Shown one piece after another: positions 29,201 to 37,984 of a stretch of DNA of 64,000 nt. This DNA is from Chitinophagaceae bacterium UBA4857 (GTDB lineage Bacteria > Bacteroidota > Bacteroidia > Chitinophagales > Chitinophagaceae). The position numbers and the translations under genes are program-made. How positions within the stretch are numbered: the first letter of the stretch is position 1; every line of letters starts with the position of its first letter. Location: contig DHEF01000004.1 in the NCBI GenBank assembly GCA_002399735.1, positions 48,010-112,009 on the forward strand, in the 5' to 3' direction. The notes below the pieces were generated by a model. That model saw only the letters and a list, made by a program, of their open reading frames with translations. It ran no database searches and was not told the origin of the DNA.

Positions 29201-29528
29201 TACATTTGAAAGGGATGCAAATGCATTAAGTAACAAAACAGTGTTAACTATCGACTCTTTATATAATATTGCTACTGTAAAGGTAAATGGTGTAAACTGT
29301 GGTACTATCTGGACTTACCCTTACGAGGTTGATATAACAAAAGCCTTAAAAGCCGGAGTAAATACAGTAGAAATAGAAGTGGCCAACACCTGGCGCAATC
29401 GTTTAAAGTTGGATGAACAATTACCGATTGAGCAAAGAAAAACCTATCATAATTCGCCATACTCCCTAAAGAATAAACCTTTGTTACTGGCCGGTATTAC
29501 AGGAGAAATAAAACTATTGGTTGACTAA
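26232..29528 (+). CDS. GH106-type alpha-L-rhamnosidase
   Basis: The 1098-residue secreted protein has a signal peptide ending HFSQAQ. It has the GH106 layout: FSNPPASAKPWAIWYWLHG at the start, LKLEIGVHVSDGFALAGG in the barrel, GGHIYGKQIIGAEAFTT and HVFMHSPWLNKKPGMTLDG around the active site, and a C-terminal jelly roll (VKVNGVNCGTIWTYPYEVD, ANTWRNRLKLDE). The founding B. thetaiotaomicron member cleaves Rha-alpha-1,2-Ara in rhamnogalacturonan II. Length is as expected. It begins a two-gene operon: its TAA overlaps the next ATG by one base. Confidence 0.88.
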   Translation: MQELKNIALLALLLLTVHFSQAQQQDVFTRFSNPPASAKPWAIWYWLHGAISKEGIKADLEAMKEVGFGGAYLMTIKDTNSKIPFQPQVRQLTPEWWGMIRYALQEAQRLKLEIGVHVSDGFALAGGPWIKPEMSMQKLVWTKTFVKSGDSKKIKLPQPETNENYYKDVAVYAYPANYKNEIAFKNLKPVVTTSTGVEASFLASDTAAKQTFRGDSACWIQYSYSQAITVRQVKIKKQNNAYQSQRFVIQKSDDGKSFVAVDTLHPPRHGWQDWDEANTHAVKTFAAKYIRFVWTADGTEPGSEDLDAAKWKPVLRVQGIYVSDEPVINNYEGKNGSIWRIAANTTTAKVSNKDAVPLTSIINLTDKLNANGELNWTAPKGKDWVIVRIGHTSTGYKNNTAGGGKGLETDKFSPEAITLQFNNWFAKFFTETDPVAAKEVISFFHMDSWECGSQNWSRHFAAEFKKKRGYDLLPYLVVMTGTPVNSAAASEKILHDVRQTITDLVNEKFYGTLQKLSKAKGTKFSAESMAPTFVTDGLQHYQYADVPMGEFWVNSPTHDKPNDMFDAISGGHIYGKQIIGAEAFTTLRSDWGEHPGNLKILSDRAFADGINKLSLHVFMHSPWLNKKPGMTLDGIGLFFQRDQTWFAQSKPWLDYFTRSQALLQMGKPVVDVAVFTGEDIPRRSVLPDRLISTLPGIFGATKVAAEQTRLQNAGQPMRTIPDGVSHSANMADPELYVDALNGYKYDSFNPDILMQMQVVNGRVVTPGGASYAVLVIPGKHPMNTNTIMSAAVKNKLKNLANAGAKIIVDTKLYGLSDVPFRNAPYTDSSFAKLGIEKDVEAVNAKNKISWAHRSEGDTDIYFLSNQKDIKVSTELIFNQQGKFPWIFNPVTNKYTKAKYGIVKNGKTNLWLNLEASESVFIVFVPTREKVELRDYHTAGFADVEEQSFKNNWQLKFATENKTFSLDELVNWTSFADTAIKYYSGTAFYSNTFERDANALSNKTVLTIDSLYNIATVKVNGVNCGTIWTYPYEVDITKALKAGVNTVEIEVANTWRNRLKLDEQLPIEQRKTYHNSPYSLKNKPLLLAGITGEIKLLVD

Positions 29529-31834
29529 TGAAATGTCTCAAGTATATATTTTCGATTCTGCTTTTAAACATGGTGTTTATAGTTGTTGCGCAGCAACCGC
29601 ATAACTACAATGTCGTATGGAATAGCCAAAGCAAAAACGCCAGCGAATCTATGCCTTGCGGTGGCGGCGATATTGGTTTAAATGTATGGGTGGAGAATGG
29701 CGACTTGTTAATCTATGCGGCTAAGTCCGGAAGCTTTGATGAAAACAATGGCTTACTAAAAGCAGGACGGTTACGTATAAAAACAGCACCTGAAATATTT
29801 AACGGTACAAGTTTCAAACAAGAATTACATGTACAGGAAGGATATGTGACTATTGATGCGGAACAAAATGGCATTAAAGCGCATGTAAAAATTTGGGTAG
29901 ATGTATTCCATCCGGTTGCTAATATAGAATTTAAAAGCAATAAAAATATACAGGCGACAGTAGGCTATGAAAGCTGGCGCTACCAGAATCATGTGTTGCG
30001 TAAAAACGAAGGTTTTGGTAACTCCTGGAAATGGGTATTACCTAAAGAGCAACTGGTGAAAAAGGACGACATCAATTTTGTAAACAACGAACTTGTTTTT
30101 TACCACCAGAATAAAGGCGAAACTATTTTTGATGCAACGGTGAAAGAGGAAGGGATGGATGCGGTGAAAGAACAATTATACAATCCTTTGCACCAGTTAA
30201 TATTTGGTGGTAAACTGGTTGCTAAGAACTTTGCACCTGTCGGTCATAGCGAAGGTGTATATGTAAATACGCCTTATAAAAGCTGGTTGCTGCAAGCTAA
30301 AAAAGCTACTAAAACATTTTCGCTGCAACTGTACTTATACAATTCACAAACAACAACGGCGCAATGGCAACAATCGGTTGATAGTATACAACAACAATAC
30401 AATAGTATTGCTGCTAAACAACCGGCGCTAAATAAACAATGGTGGCAACAATTCTGGGGCAGAAGCTTTATTCATATTGGCAACAAACAAACCGATGCTA
30501 AAAGTTGGGAGATTGGAAAAAATTTTCAACTCTTTCGTTACATGCTGGCCAGTAACAGCAATAGCAAATGGCCGTTAAAATTTAATGGCGGTTTATTTAC
30601 GGTCGATCCAATTTATACAGACTCCGCTAGAAAATTTACACCCGACTTCAGAAATTGGGGTGGAGGTTTACACACCATGCAAAACCAGCGCTTGGTTTAT
30701 TTTCCTATGATAAAAAATGGCGATTGGGATTTATTACAACCACAACTTGAATTTTATTTACGCATTTTAAAAAATGCCGAGTTACGCAGTAAAGTGTACT
30801 GGAACCATGGCGGCGCCAGCTTTACCGAGCAAATGGAAAACTTTGGTCTGCCTAATATTGCCGAGTATGGCCAAAAGCGTCCCGCTAATTTTGATAAAGG
30901 CGTTGAGTACAATGCCTGGTTAGAGTATCAATGGGATACGGTGTTAGAATTTTGTTTAATGATGTTGCAAGAACATCAATACACCGGAAAAACTATTGAT
31001 GATAAACTACCTTTTATAGAAAGTTGTTTACAGTTTTTTGATGAGCATTACCAATACCTTGCGTTGCAACGTGGCCGCAAGGGATTAGATGAAAAGGGCA
31101 AACTTGTTTTATACCCCGGCTCAGCAGCCGAAACATTTAAAATGGCTTACAATGCCAACTCCACTATCGCTGCTTTGCAAGTAATAACAACAGAACTATT
31201 GCAACTTAATGTTATACAAAATAACGAAACTAAAAAAGCAAAGTGGACAGCTTTCCTGAATCGCATTCCGCCTGTTAATTTTACAACATTCAATAACAAG
31301 CCCACCATCGCACCGGCCATTATCTGGGAGCGTATCAATAATATTGAGTCGCCGCAATTGTATCCTGTTTATCCATGGGGTATATATGGTGTGGGTAAAC
31401 CCGGGTTGGATACGGCTTTAAACACTTGGCATAATGATACCAACGTAATTAGATTTCGTAGTTATGTAGGTTGGAAACAGGATAATATTTGGGCCGCACG
31501 TTTAGGTCTAACGGATGATGCTTGGCGAATTACATCATTAAAACTAAAAGATAGCGAACGTCGTTTTCCGGCTTTCTGGGGCCCGGGTTTCGATTGGGTA
31601 CCTGACCATAACTGGGGTGGCAGTGGCATGATTGGTTTACAGGAAATGTTACTACAAACCGACGGTAAAAGAATTATGTTATTCCCCGCATGGCCTAAAG
31701 ATAAAGACGTACACTTTAAGTTACATGCGCCTTACAATACAACGGTAGAAGCTGAGTGGAAAAATGGTAAGTTGCATCGTTTAAATGTATTACCTGTTGA
31801 GAGAAAAGCGGATGTGGAGATATTGCTGCAATAA
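29528..31834 (+). CDS. DUF5703 / GH95-like (alpha/alpha)6 glycosidase
   Basis: The 768-residue protein has a signal peptide ending VAQQ. The N-terminal VVWNSQSKNASESMPCGGGD and DLLIYAAKSGSFDENN segments are the DUF5703 signature. The rest, with NWGGGLHTMQNQRLVYFPMI, YNAWLEYQWDTVLEFCLMML and LMLFPAWPKD-like segments, is an alpha/alpha barrel resembling GH95-type fucosidases or galactosidases. Activity in this subgroup is not known to me. It is translationally coupled to the GH106 gene (TAATG), so the two enzymes probably act on one oligosaccharide in sequence. Confidence 0.75.
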   Translation: MKCLKYIFSILLLNMVFIVVAQQPHNYNVVWNSQSKNASESMPCGGGDIGLNVWVENGDLLIYAAKSGSFDENNGLLKAGRLRIKTAPEIFNGTSFKQELHVQEGYVTIDAEQNGIKAHVKIWVDVFHPVANIEFKSNKNIQATVGYESWRYQNHVLRKNEGFGNSWKWVLPKEQLVKKDDINFVNNELVFYHQNKGETIFDATVKEEGMDAVKEQLYNPLHQLIFGGKLVAKNFAPVGHSEGVYVNTPYKSWLLQAKKATKTFSLQLYLYNSQTTTAQWQQSVDSIQQQYNSIAAKQPALNKQWWQQFWGRSFIHIGNKQTDAKSWEIGKNFQLFRYMLASNSNSKWPLKFNGGLFTVDPIYTDSARKFTPDFRNWGGGLHTMQNQRLVYFPMIKNGDWDLLQPQLEFYLRILKNAELRSKVYWNHGGASFTEQMENFGLPNIAEYGQKRPANFDKGVEYNAWLEYQWDTVLEFCLMMLQEHQYTGKTIDDKLPFIESCLQFFDEHYQYLALQRGRKGLDEKGKLVLYPGSAAETFKMAYNANSTIAALQVITTELLQLNVIQNNETKKAKWTAFLNRIPPVNFTTFNNKPTIAPAIIWERINNIESPQLYPVYPWGIYGVGKPGLDTALNTWHNDTNVIRFRSYVGWKQDNIWAARLGLTDDAWRITSLKLKDSERRFPAFWGPGFDWVPDHNWGGSGMIGLQEMLLQTDGKRIMLFPAWPKDKDVHFKLHAPYNTTVEAEWKNGKLHRLNVLPVERKADVEILLQ

Positions 31835-32258
31835 TGATGAATGATGAGTGATGAATTTTGCTTTCGCTTGCAACCGTCATGCCGACAATAGGAGGCATCT
31901 CCTGCAACAATAGGACTTTACGGTATTTTTTTGTTACCAACGTCCCTCCTTTGATTGAGCTTTTGTCGCACTCTTCAAGGTCCAGTAATTCTATTCAGCA
32001 TTATGTAACACTCCTGCTTACTCGCAGTCCGTCATGCCGACGTAGGAGGCATCTCCCGCATTCGCTAAACATTGTTTTTATAAGGAGACCTCTCCTTCGT
32101 CGAGGTGACGAAGAGTCCTTTGATAAAATAAATCACTTGCCTCAACACGATGATACATAAAGAACAGAACGATGAACGGAGCGTCGCAACATCAGCTCCA
32201 TCAGGGAACAATAGCTGGCAACATAAAATTCATCATTCATCACTCATAAATCATAATT
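31834..32258. repeat. Composite repeat island: R1(+) - R4 - R1(-) inside ATGATGAAT arms
   Basis: There is no gene between two converging operons here. From the left: an ATGATGAATGATGAGTGATG arm, a short GTCATGCCGAC unit (31879-31920), R1 in plus orientation (31931-32009), R4 (32030-32118), R1 in minus orientation (32158-32222), then an imperfect inverted arm (32225-32254). R4 is GTCATGCCGACGTAGGAGG facing GAGACCTCTCCTTCGTCGAG. The order R1-R4-R1 is repeated at 40765-41098. Confidence 0.75.
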
Positions 32259-32263
32259 ATCCC

Positions 32264-33700
32264 TTACCATTCATCCGTTCTAAAACTCGACACCGGATAA
32301 CCTTCGGTGCTAAATAAATCACCCACAACAAAATCTTTAAACGCATAACGTACTGCAACGGGGTTTTTTACTTCCGGTGCAGATACGACGATATTGCCTC
32401 TTACAATACTTGCTTTTGCAGGACGGAAATGTTTATCGGCACCGGCAATTTCAAACTGGGTAAGTGGTTTGCCAAACGAAGTAAATCCGTTGGGTGCATT
32501 ATTAAACTGTAAAGTTGCAGCGCCGTTTTCAAAACTTACTTTTTGTAATAAAGGGCTGGCGTAGGCAAAGCCTTTTTGCTGATACGTTTGTGCTAATGCC
32601 ATATAAGCAAAACGTTGCCCAACAATGGCTTTATTAGCAGGGTGAATATTATTTTCTTCACCGGCATCTAATAGTACAACCATGCCGCTGTTATTTATTT
32701 TATCAATCGCTTTACGTTGTGCATCACGCAAGTAGGCCGAATTAAATTTACCACCGCTATTGTAAGGTGGTAATTGCGCATAATTATAAGGTGCTATTTG
32801 CGCAAAGTAAAAAGCGAAATCACCTTGGTTAAATTCTTTACGCCATTGGTTTACCATGGCGGGAAATAGTTTTTCGTATTGGTCAGGACGTTCATAGTTG
32901 CTTTCGCCCTGGTACCAAATGCAGCCCTTAATGGTAAAGCCAATAAAGGGGTGTAACATGCCATTGTACAAAGCGGTTGGGGTGCGGTTATCAGCCTTTG
33001 CATCAGCAGCGGGTAATTTTATTTCAGGAAAAAGTTCTTGCAAAGTAGCGGCATTCATCCAGGCTTCGGCAGTGGAGCCGCCGTAACTAATGTTGACTAA
33101 ACCAATTGGCACTTGCAAACGTTGCTGCAATAATTTACCAAAATAATAAGCGGTAGCACTAAAGCCGGCTGCTGTTTCAGGATTGGCAATATTCCAGTCA
33201 TATTTTTTAGAACTGTCTTGTGGCTCCAGCTTAGCTGAACGGGGAACTACATAAAAACGTAATTGTTCATTAGTACTGTTAAATATGGCATCGTTACTGT
33301 TAAGTATGGGCTGGTCTTTATAACCCTTCATGGGCATTTCCATATTGGATTGACCGCTGCATAACCACACTTCACCAATTAATACATTGGTTAATTTTAT
33401 AGCTTGTCCATCACTGATGGTAATGTCATAAGGCCCGCCGGCAACGGGTGTTTCTATTTGTGTTTTCCATTTTCCATTGACATCGGCTTTGATGGTGTAT
33501 TTCTTTTTATTCCACGATGGGGTGATGGTCACCGTTGCTGATGCTTTGGCGGTACCCCAAAACGCTGCCTTGGTTTGCTGTTGCAGCACCATATTGTTGC
33601 CAAAAAAATAAGGTAACTCAACAGTGGCAAAAGAAAATATAGGTAAAAGGCAGCTGATAAAAGCGATACCTACCGATCGCATTTTTTGAAAAATAGTCAT
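32264..33700 (-). CDS. SGNH-type sialate/pectin O-acetylesterase
   Basis: The 478-residue protein has an N-terminal signal region (ISCLLPIFSFA). A small beta domain precedes the SGNH/DUF303 core: GEVWLCSGQSNMEMPMKG (nucleophile Ser in GQSNM), GCIWYQGESNYERPDQY and NNIHPANKAIVGQRFAYMAL with the catalytic His. This matches the sialate 9-O-acetylesterase family, which in plant-polysaccharide loci removes acetyl groups from pectin or xylan. It is the only enzyme of the locus on the minus strand, between the repeat island and the divergent AraC regulator gene; 33701-33827 is probably a shared promoter region. Confidence 0.88.
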   Translation of the reverse strand: MTIFQKMRSVGIAFISCLLPIFSFATVELPYFFGNNMVLQQQTKAAFWGTAKASATVTITPSWNKKKYTIKADVNGKWKTQIETPVAGGPYDITISDGQAIKLTNVLIGEVWLCSGQSNMEMPMKGYKDQPILNSNDAIFNSTNEQLRFYVVPRSAKLEPQDSSKKYDWNIANPETAAGFSATAYYFGKLLQQRLQVPIGLVNISYGGSTAEAWMNAATLQELFPEIKLPAADAKADNRTPTALYNGMLHPFIGFTIKGCIWYQGESNYERPDQYEKLFPAMVNQWRKEFNQGDFAFYFAQIAPYNYAQLPPYNSGGKFNSAYLRDAQRKAIDKINNSGMVVLLDAGEENNIHPANKAIVGQRFAYMALAQTYQQKGFAYASPLLQKVSFENGAATLQFNNAPNGFTSFGKPLTQFEIAGADKHFRPAKASIVRGNIVVSAPEVKNPVAVRYAFKDFVVGDLFSTEGYPVSSFRTDEW

Positions 33701-33827
33701 GCGTAAAATTAAACGATAATGCTTTTATAACTGTTATGATTGCCGTTGATAATGTTAAATTAAAATATACCGCCGCGGGTTGTCATTTTTTTTGTAATTT
33801 TTGCCGGTTTTAACCTGGAATTGCTGT

Positions 33828-34739
33828 ATGAAAGAGCTAAACAAAGAAGGGTCGCATAAAAATATATGGTACGGTATGGGCCGTGAACGTATAGATATTC
33901 CCAAGAATATTTTAAAAGCCCGTGTGCAGCAGAATCTGTTATTACAACACCTTCATATATGTTCTATCGGGCATTACCCCAAAGCCAAAGACCATTACAC
34001 GTACCGTAAAAAAGGCCTGCCCGAAAACTTTTTGTTTTATTGTGTAGATGGACATGGCTGGTACGAGTTAAACGGCGTAAGACATGAGGTTGGTCCCAAC
34101 GAATTTTTTATTTTACCGCAGCATCAGGAGCATGCTTATGGCAGCAGCGACGATAGTCCATGGACAATTTACTGGATACATTTTGGCGGTACATCCTTAC
34201 CAACATTGAATGAGGTATATGCCGTACAGCAGTTTTTTAAACCCTCGCATATAAAAAGTAACGATGAGATTATTGCCATTTTTACCCGCATTTATAAAAC
34301 CCTTCAATTGGGCTATAGTATAGATAATTTGTTGTTTGCCAATATGTGCCTGGCACATTACCTTACCTTATTTGTGTATAGTGAAAGGCATAACGATAAA
34401 GTGGATAGCAGTAACCTTGACTGTGTAGACAATGCCATCCTGTACATGCGGGAACATATTAATGAAAATATAGCGCTGGGCGATTTAAGTAAAAACTATA
34501 ATTACTCGGTATCTCGTTTTTCCAACCTGTTTAAACAAAAAACAGGTTATGCGCCTATTGATTATTTCCTGCAAATGAAAATGCAACGTGCCTGCCAGCA
34601 ATTAGATTTTACCGGCCAGTCAATTAAAGAAATTGCTTTTGGTATGGGCTTCGATGATCCTTATTATTTCTCCAAACGGTTTAGAACCATCATTGGTGTA
34701 TCACCCAGAAAGTACAGGGCATTAAAGAAACAGGAGTAG
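33828..34739 (+). CDS. AraC-family transcriptional regulator
   Basis: ATG 33828 gives 303 residues; a TTG nine codons upstream is less likely. The N-terminal half is a cupin-like sensor (NFLFYCVDGHGWYELNGVRH, GPNEFFILPQHQEHAYGSSD). The C-terminal 100 residues hold two helix-turn-helix units, NIALGDLSKNYNYSVSRFSN and SIKEIAFGMGFDDPYYFSKR, ending VSPRKYRALK. Such proteins activate sugar catabolic operons on binding the free sugar. It is divergent from the esterase and closes the carbohydrate locus, so local control of that locus is likely. Confidence 0.9.
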   Translation: MKELNKEGSHKNIWYGMGRERIDIPKNILKARVQQNLLLQHLHICSIGHYPKAKDHYTYRKKGLPENFLFYCVDGHGWYELNGVRHEVGPNEFFILPQHQEHAYGSSDDSPWTIYWIHFGGTSLPTLNEVYAVQQFFKPSHIKSNDEIIAIFTRIYKTLQLGYSIDNLLFANMCLAHYLTLFVYSERHNDKVDSSNLDCVDNAILYMREHINENIALGDLSKNYNYSVSRFSNLFKQKTGYAPIDYFLQMKMQRACQQLDFTGQSIKEIAFGMGFDDPYYFSKRFRTIIGVSPRKYRALKKQE

Positions 34740-34805
34740 TTGTTGAAACCCTCACTTATTATTTTTGAAATTTTACAAACGAAGTTACGATTGCTGATGA
34801 GCAGT

Positions 34806-34912
34806 ACTACCGATGAAGGGCTGCGCTGCTTAGCTGTAAATGGTAGCGAAGCGTACATTGCAGGCGGGCAGCGGACTGTAGTTGATGAGCGATAGGCTGC
34901 TGACAGCCCCAA
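34806..34912. repeat. GC-rich structured element E5
   Basis: GGGCTGCGCTGC is mirrored by GGGCAGCGGACTGTAGTTGA, with an internal GGTAGCGAAGC block. It sits between convergent genes (AraC and barrel protein). It shares GGGCTGC and GGACTG with E2 and E3. Confidence 0.45.
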
Positions 34913-34921
34913 AATATTTCT

Positions 34922-36424
34922 TTATTTATTTACCTGCATACCAATTTTTAAACCAAAGTCAAACAGATTTTCTTTAACAGGGTACCTGTTTTGAAAGCTG
35001 GATAATAACTGATAACGTATTTGCGGACCAACCTGCCATTGTGTATTGCCGGTGCGAAAGGCGGCAAAAGTTTCAAAGCTTGAATTAACATTTACACGGC
35101 GTATTAACCAAGGTACTTCTACGTAATGTTTATAGTCCGATGAAATTAAGTGCGAACGGTTACTGATTACATAGGTTGGTTGTATGGTGCCCGATACGCC
35201 TAAGTATGTTCTGTTATTGCCAAATACTTTATACTCCAAACCAATGGGTAATGATGCAGAAAAGTAAAAGTTTTTAATCCAGTTAGCTTTATAGCCGCTA
35301 AAGGTATTGTAGTAAGTCCAGCTGGATGCAAAATTATTACCGGCTCCGTTACTAACATCTACACTGGCCATTTGGCCGTTGTAAATAAAGGCTTTTATAT
35401 CATAACGGTTAACATTTAGTTGAGCCCCTGCTTTTACTTTCAGCCTGTCGCTTAATGCATATTTGCCGGTTAAACCAAACTCCAGTCCTAAATCAGGCTT
35501 GTGGGTAACGGCGTTATTAATATCATCGCGGCTGTTAGCAAAGGGGTTATTGTTGGGGTTAATAATAGATGAGTTAGTATAGGTTTTATTTTCGCCCAGT
35601 TTACGATAACTGATAGATGGTGTAAAATGTAACTGCCAGTCTATTTTTTTTAAGAAATAGTTTTTCGGGCGTTTATAACCATTGGTTACACTTTCAATAG
35701 TAGCAATATGTATAGGGTTGTACAGGTTGCTATGGTTTTCTATCAGCGAAAAACGTTGCGTGTGTTGTTTACGTTCCTTTTGTTTTTGCAAATCGGCCAC
35801 AGCAACTATATCTTCGGGTGCTACCGAGCTATCGGTTGGTACAATTGTTTTAACCGTAGCAGGCATACTAAGTGTTTTGCGTTTTACCTGTGCTATTTGC
35901 TTTTGTGTAATACCGGTAGCTACATCATTGTCTTCATCCACCTTTGCCAATAAAGGGTTACCGGTAGTAATATTCTGTTGATTGTAGGGATTTTGTACTG
36001 AAGCAATATTATTATAATCAAGTATTGCCGACTCGTGCATTAGTCCCGGAATAATATTAATTGCATTTACATTGGCCGATTGATGTGTGCGGCGCAAGGG
36101 TTTTAATATTTCAGGATTACTGGCAGCAATTACAGGAGGGGGAGGCGCAACCGTAATTGTTTTGTTGGATTTAAAGTCGTTTACCGGTACTTGTACTACT
36201 TCCGGCACATTTACTTGTTTAACGGGGTAGGAGAGCATTACGGCGGTAACGGCGGTTACAGTAAGCATAAACAGGGCTATCAAACCAATTGCATATCTCC
36301 TTCGTTTAATATGCAAAGTGTCATTAATCCCTTTCCATACTTTTTCCGAAGGCAGCATTTGGTAATCATCAACGCTTTCTTGTAAAAAGCGTTCAAAATT
36401 CCTGTTATGATGCGTTCTATCCAT
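34922..36424 (-). CDS. Membrane-anchored protein with C-terminal beta-barrel-like domain (sigma-factor partner)
   Basis: The 500-residue protein starts with about 45 soluble residues (NRNFERFLQESVDDYQMLPS..VWKGINDTLH), then a transmembrane helix (YAIGLIALFMLTVTAVTAVM). A low-complexity linker rich in Pro/Val/Asn follows, and about 220 C-terminal residues of alternating aromatic strands resemble outer-membrane beta-barrel proteins. The N-terminal part resembles anti-sigma-like regions that accompany ECF sigma factors in this phylum. It lies 31 bp downstream of the sigma factor gene, so one operon is likely. Spanning from inner membrane to an outer-membrane-type domain in one chain is odd. Confidence 0.7.
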   Translation of the reverse strand: MDRTHHNRNFERFLQESVDDYQMLPSEKVWKGINDTLHIKRRRYAIGLIALFMLTVTAVTAVMLSYPVKQVNVPEVVQVPVNDFKSNKTITVAPPPPVIAASNPEILKPLRRTHQSANVNAINIIPGLMHESAILDYNNIASVQNPYNQQNITTGNPLLAKVDEDNDVATGITQKQIAQVKRKTLSMPATVKTIVPTDSSVAPEDIVAVADLQKQKERKQHTQRFSLIENHSNLYNPIHIATIESVTNGYKRPKNYFLKKIDWQLHFTPSISYRKLGENKTYTNSSIINPNNNPFANSRDDINNAVTHKPDLGLEFGLTGKYALSDRLKVKAGAQLNVNRYDIKAFIYNGQMASVDVSNGAGNNFASSWTYYNTFSGYKANWIKNFYFSASLPIGLEYKVFGNNRTYLGVSGTIQPTYVISNRSHLISSDYKHYVEVPWLIRRVNVNSSFETFAAFRTGNTQWQVGPQIRYQLLSSFQNRYPVKENLFDFGLKIGMQVNK

Positions 36425-36455
36425 AATCCAGTTAATGGCGCAAACAACTTGCCAA

Positions 36456-37037
36456 TTAACGCTGGTGTACAGCAGCTAACCAGTCAACGTTTGGTTTTGG
36501 TTTTTGCATAATTCGCCTATGCACTAATATATCTTCCAGCATACTTTTCGCTCTGGTGTACTGACTTCTGCTGGTACTTTCTTCAATGTTTAATAATTCC
36601 GAAATTTCACGATGACTATACCCCTCCAATGCATACAGGTTTAAAACCGTGCGGTAGCCAATAGGCAATAGCCTGATGCACTCCACCACTTGTTTAGCCT
36701 GCATAATGGCCGGTATACTTTCTTCTCTGGTGTACAATCCCGTTGCATGAATAATATCTACACTCTCATTAAACTTTTTATTCTTCTTTAAAATGTTAAT
36801 GCAGGTATGTACAATAATCCTTCTGATCCATCCTTCAAAAGAGCCACGGTTTTCAAAACTATGCACCTGCAAAAAAACTTTTATAAAGCCTTCCTGCAGC
36901 ATATCCTCCGCATCTTCGCGGTTTGGTGCAAAACGATAACATACAGCAAGCATCTTGGTACTATACCTGTTGTATAGCTCCTTTTGCGCTACTGAATCAT
37001 TTTTTAAACAACCTTTTAATATAGCTTCCTCGGTCAT
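36456..37037 (-). CDS. ECF-type RNA polymerase sigma factor
   Basis: The 193-residue protein has region 2 (LAVCYRFAPNREDAEDMLQE, then GFIKVF) and region 4 (LPIGYRTVLNLYALEGYSHR, then EISELLNIEESTSRSQYTRA). Such extracytoplasmic-function sigma factors redirect RNA polymerase in response to envelope or surface cues. The gene pairs with the membrane-anchored barrel protein downstream, its probable regulator. No FecR-type anti-sigma gene is nearby, so it is not a standard TonB-linked iron-type system. ATG start; length is normal. Confidence 0.92.
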   Translation of the reverse strand: MTEEAILKGCLKNDSVAQKELYNRYSTKMLAVCYRFAPNREDAEDMLQEGFIKVFLQVHSFENRGSFEGWIRRIIVHTCINILKKNKKFNESVDIIHATGLYTREESIPAIMQAKQVVECIRLLPIGYRTVLNLYALEGYSHREISELLNIEESTSRSQYTRAKSMLEDILVHRRIMQKPKPNVDWLAAVHQR

Positions 37038-37249
37038 ATTGTGACGATGGTTGCCTGTAATTTAGACATTTTTTTCATATAAATGCTGCTTGGCTTAGTA
37101 GTTTTTCACACTAAAAGCGGGCAAATACGCAAAAGCAGGTTCATTGTTTATAGTTAATGACTAACAGTTATTAGCTAATCGGCTCAATCCCTACACCTTA
37201 TAGCTTACACCTTAAACCTTCCGTCTACATACTAAATACGATTTGGGGC

Positions 37250-37385
37250 TATCAGCAGCAGTAATCCTAATCAGCTTTTGTTCCGGCTGTTATGGGCTTC
37301 GCTTCGCTCCGGTGCTACGTTGCACTTCGCACTAAACCCTGCACATCCGGCAGCCTTTGGTCGGTAGTAAGGTTGCTGATTAAAA
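37250..37385 (-). repeat. GC-rich structured element E4
   Basis: Read on the minus strand it contains GGCTGCCGGATGTGCAGGG and, further on, GAAGCCCATAACAGCCGGAA. It parallels E2 (GGCTGCCGGATTGCAGTGG..AAAGCCGGGAC), and its outer GGCTG/CAGCC blocks can pair. The rest of the 500-bp gap upstream of the sigma factor (37038-37541) shows no gene. Confidence 0.45.
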
Positions 37386-37541
37386 AGGAATGACGTTTAT
37401 GCAATACGGTAGTGCCATACTAAATAACTGGTTTTCAGTAGTAAAGGTTGTTGTATCTTGCAAACAATAGTATAAATCAGACAGGCTCATTGGCAAGATA
37501 TAGCCTGTCATGGATATGGTAAATGGATTAAATTTTAAAAG

Positions 37542-37958
37542 ATGAATAAAGCAGGCAGTCAGTTTATTACACCGGTACTGGGTGTGGGATTTTTAATATG
37601 GTTAGCAGCAACGTTAGCCTTTCGTTTGGCGGGACAATTCTTCTTTATTACATCGTCGCCGGTAATACTTACTATTTTATATGTAGCGGTAATACCTGTA
37701 TTAGCCTTTATTTCTATTATTACCTTTAAAAAGTTTAAACTGGCAGGGCCGGAAACGGTAGTTGCAGGCGTACTGTTGGTATTACCGGGAATGATCATTG
37801 ATACTTTTGTTATTCAGTTTTTTAAAGAGGTTTTTCCCAATATGTCACCCGACAAAGCTGCAACCTTTGGTTCCTGGCTTATGTGGGCATATACTATCGT
37901 GTTGGTAACATCCATAATTATTGGTCTGCGGAAAAATAAACCCGAACAGTTAACCTAA
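37542..37958 (+). CDS. Small four-helix membrane protein (DUF5367-like)
   Basis: The 138-residue protein has four hydrophobic helices (about 8-30, 38-60, 70-90 and 108-130) and little else. The spacing and the LPGMIIDTFVIQFFKEVFPN stretch resemble DUF5367 membrane proteins, whose function is unknown. ATG follows a gap of about 500 bp containing E4. It is followed 26 bp later by a short ORF, probably on the same transcript. Confidence 0.65.
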   Translation: MNKAGSQFITPVLGVGFLIWLAATLAFRLAGQFFFITSSPVILTILYVAVIPVLAFISIITFKKFKLAGPETVVAGVLLVLPGMIIDTFVIQFFKEVFPNMSPDKAATFGSWLMWAYTIVLVTSIIIGLRKNKPEQLT

Positions 37959-37984
37959 TATGCAGCGGGTTAAAAGATGATGCT

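Noticed and set aside
31858..32160. 100-codon plus-strand ORF encoding an Arg/Ser-rich protein
   Set aside because: It lies wholly in the R1-R4-R1 composite. A similar ORF at 40784-41041 in the second composite has related residues only because the DNA repeat is the same.
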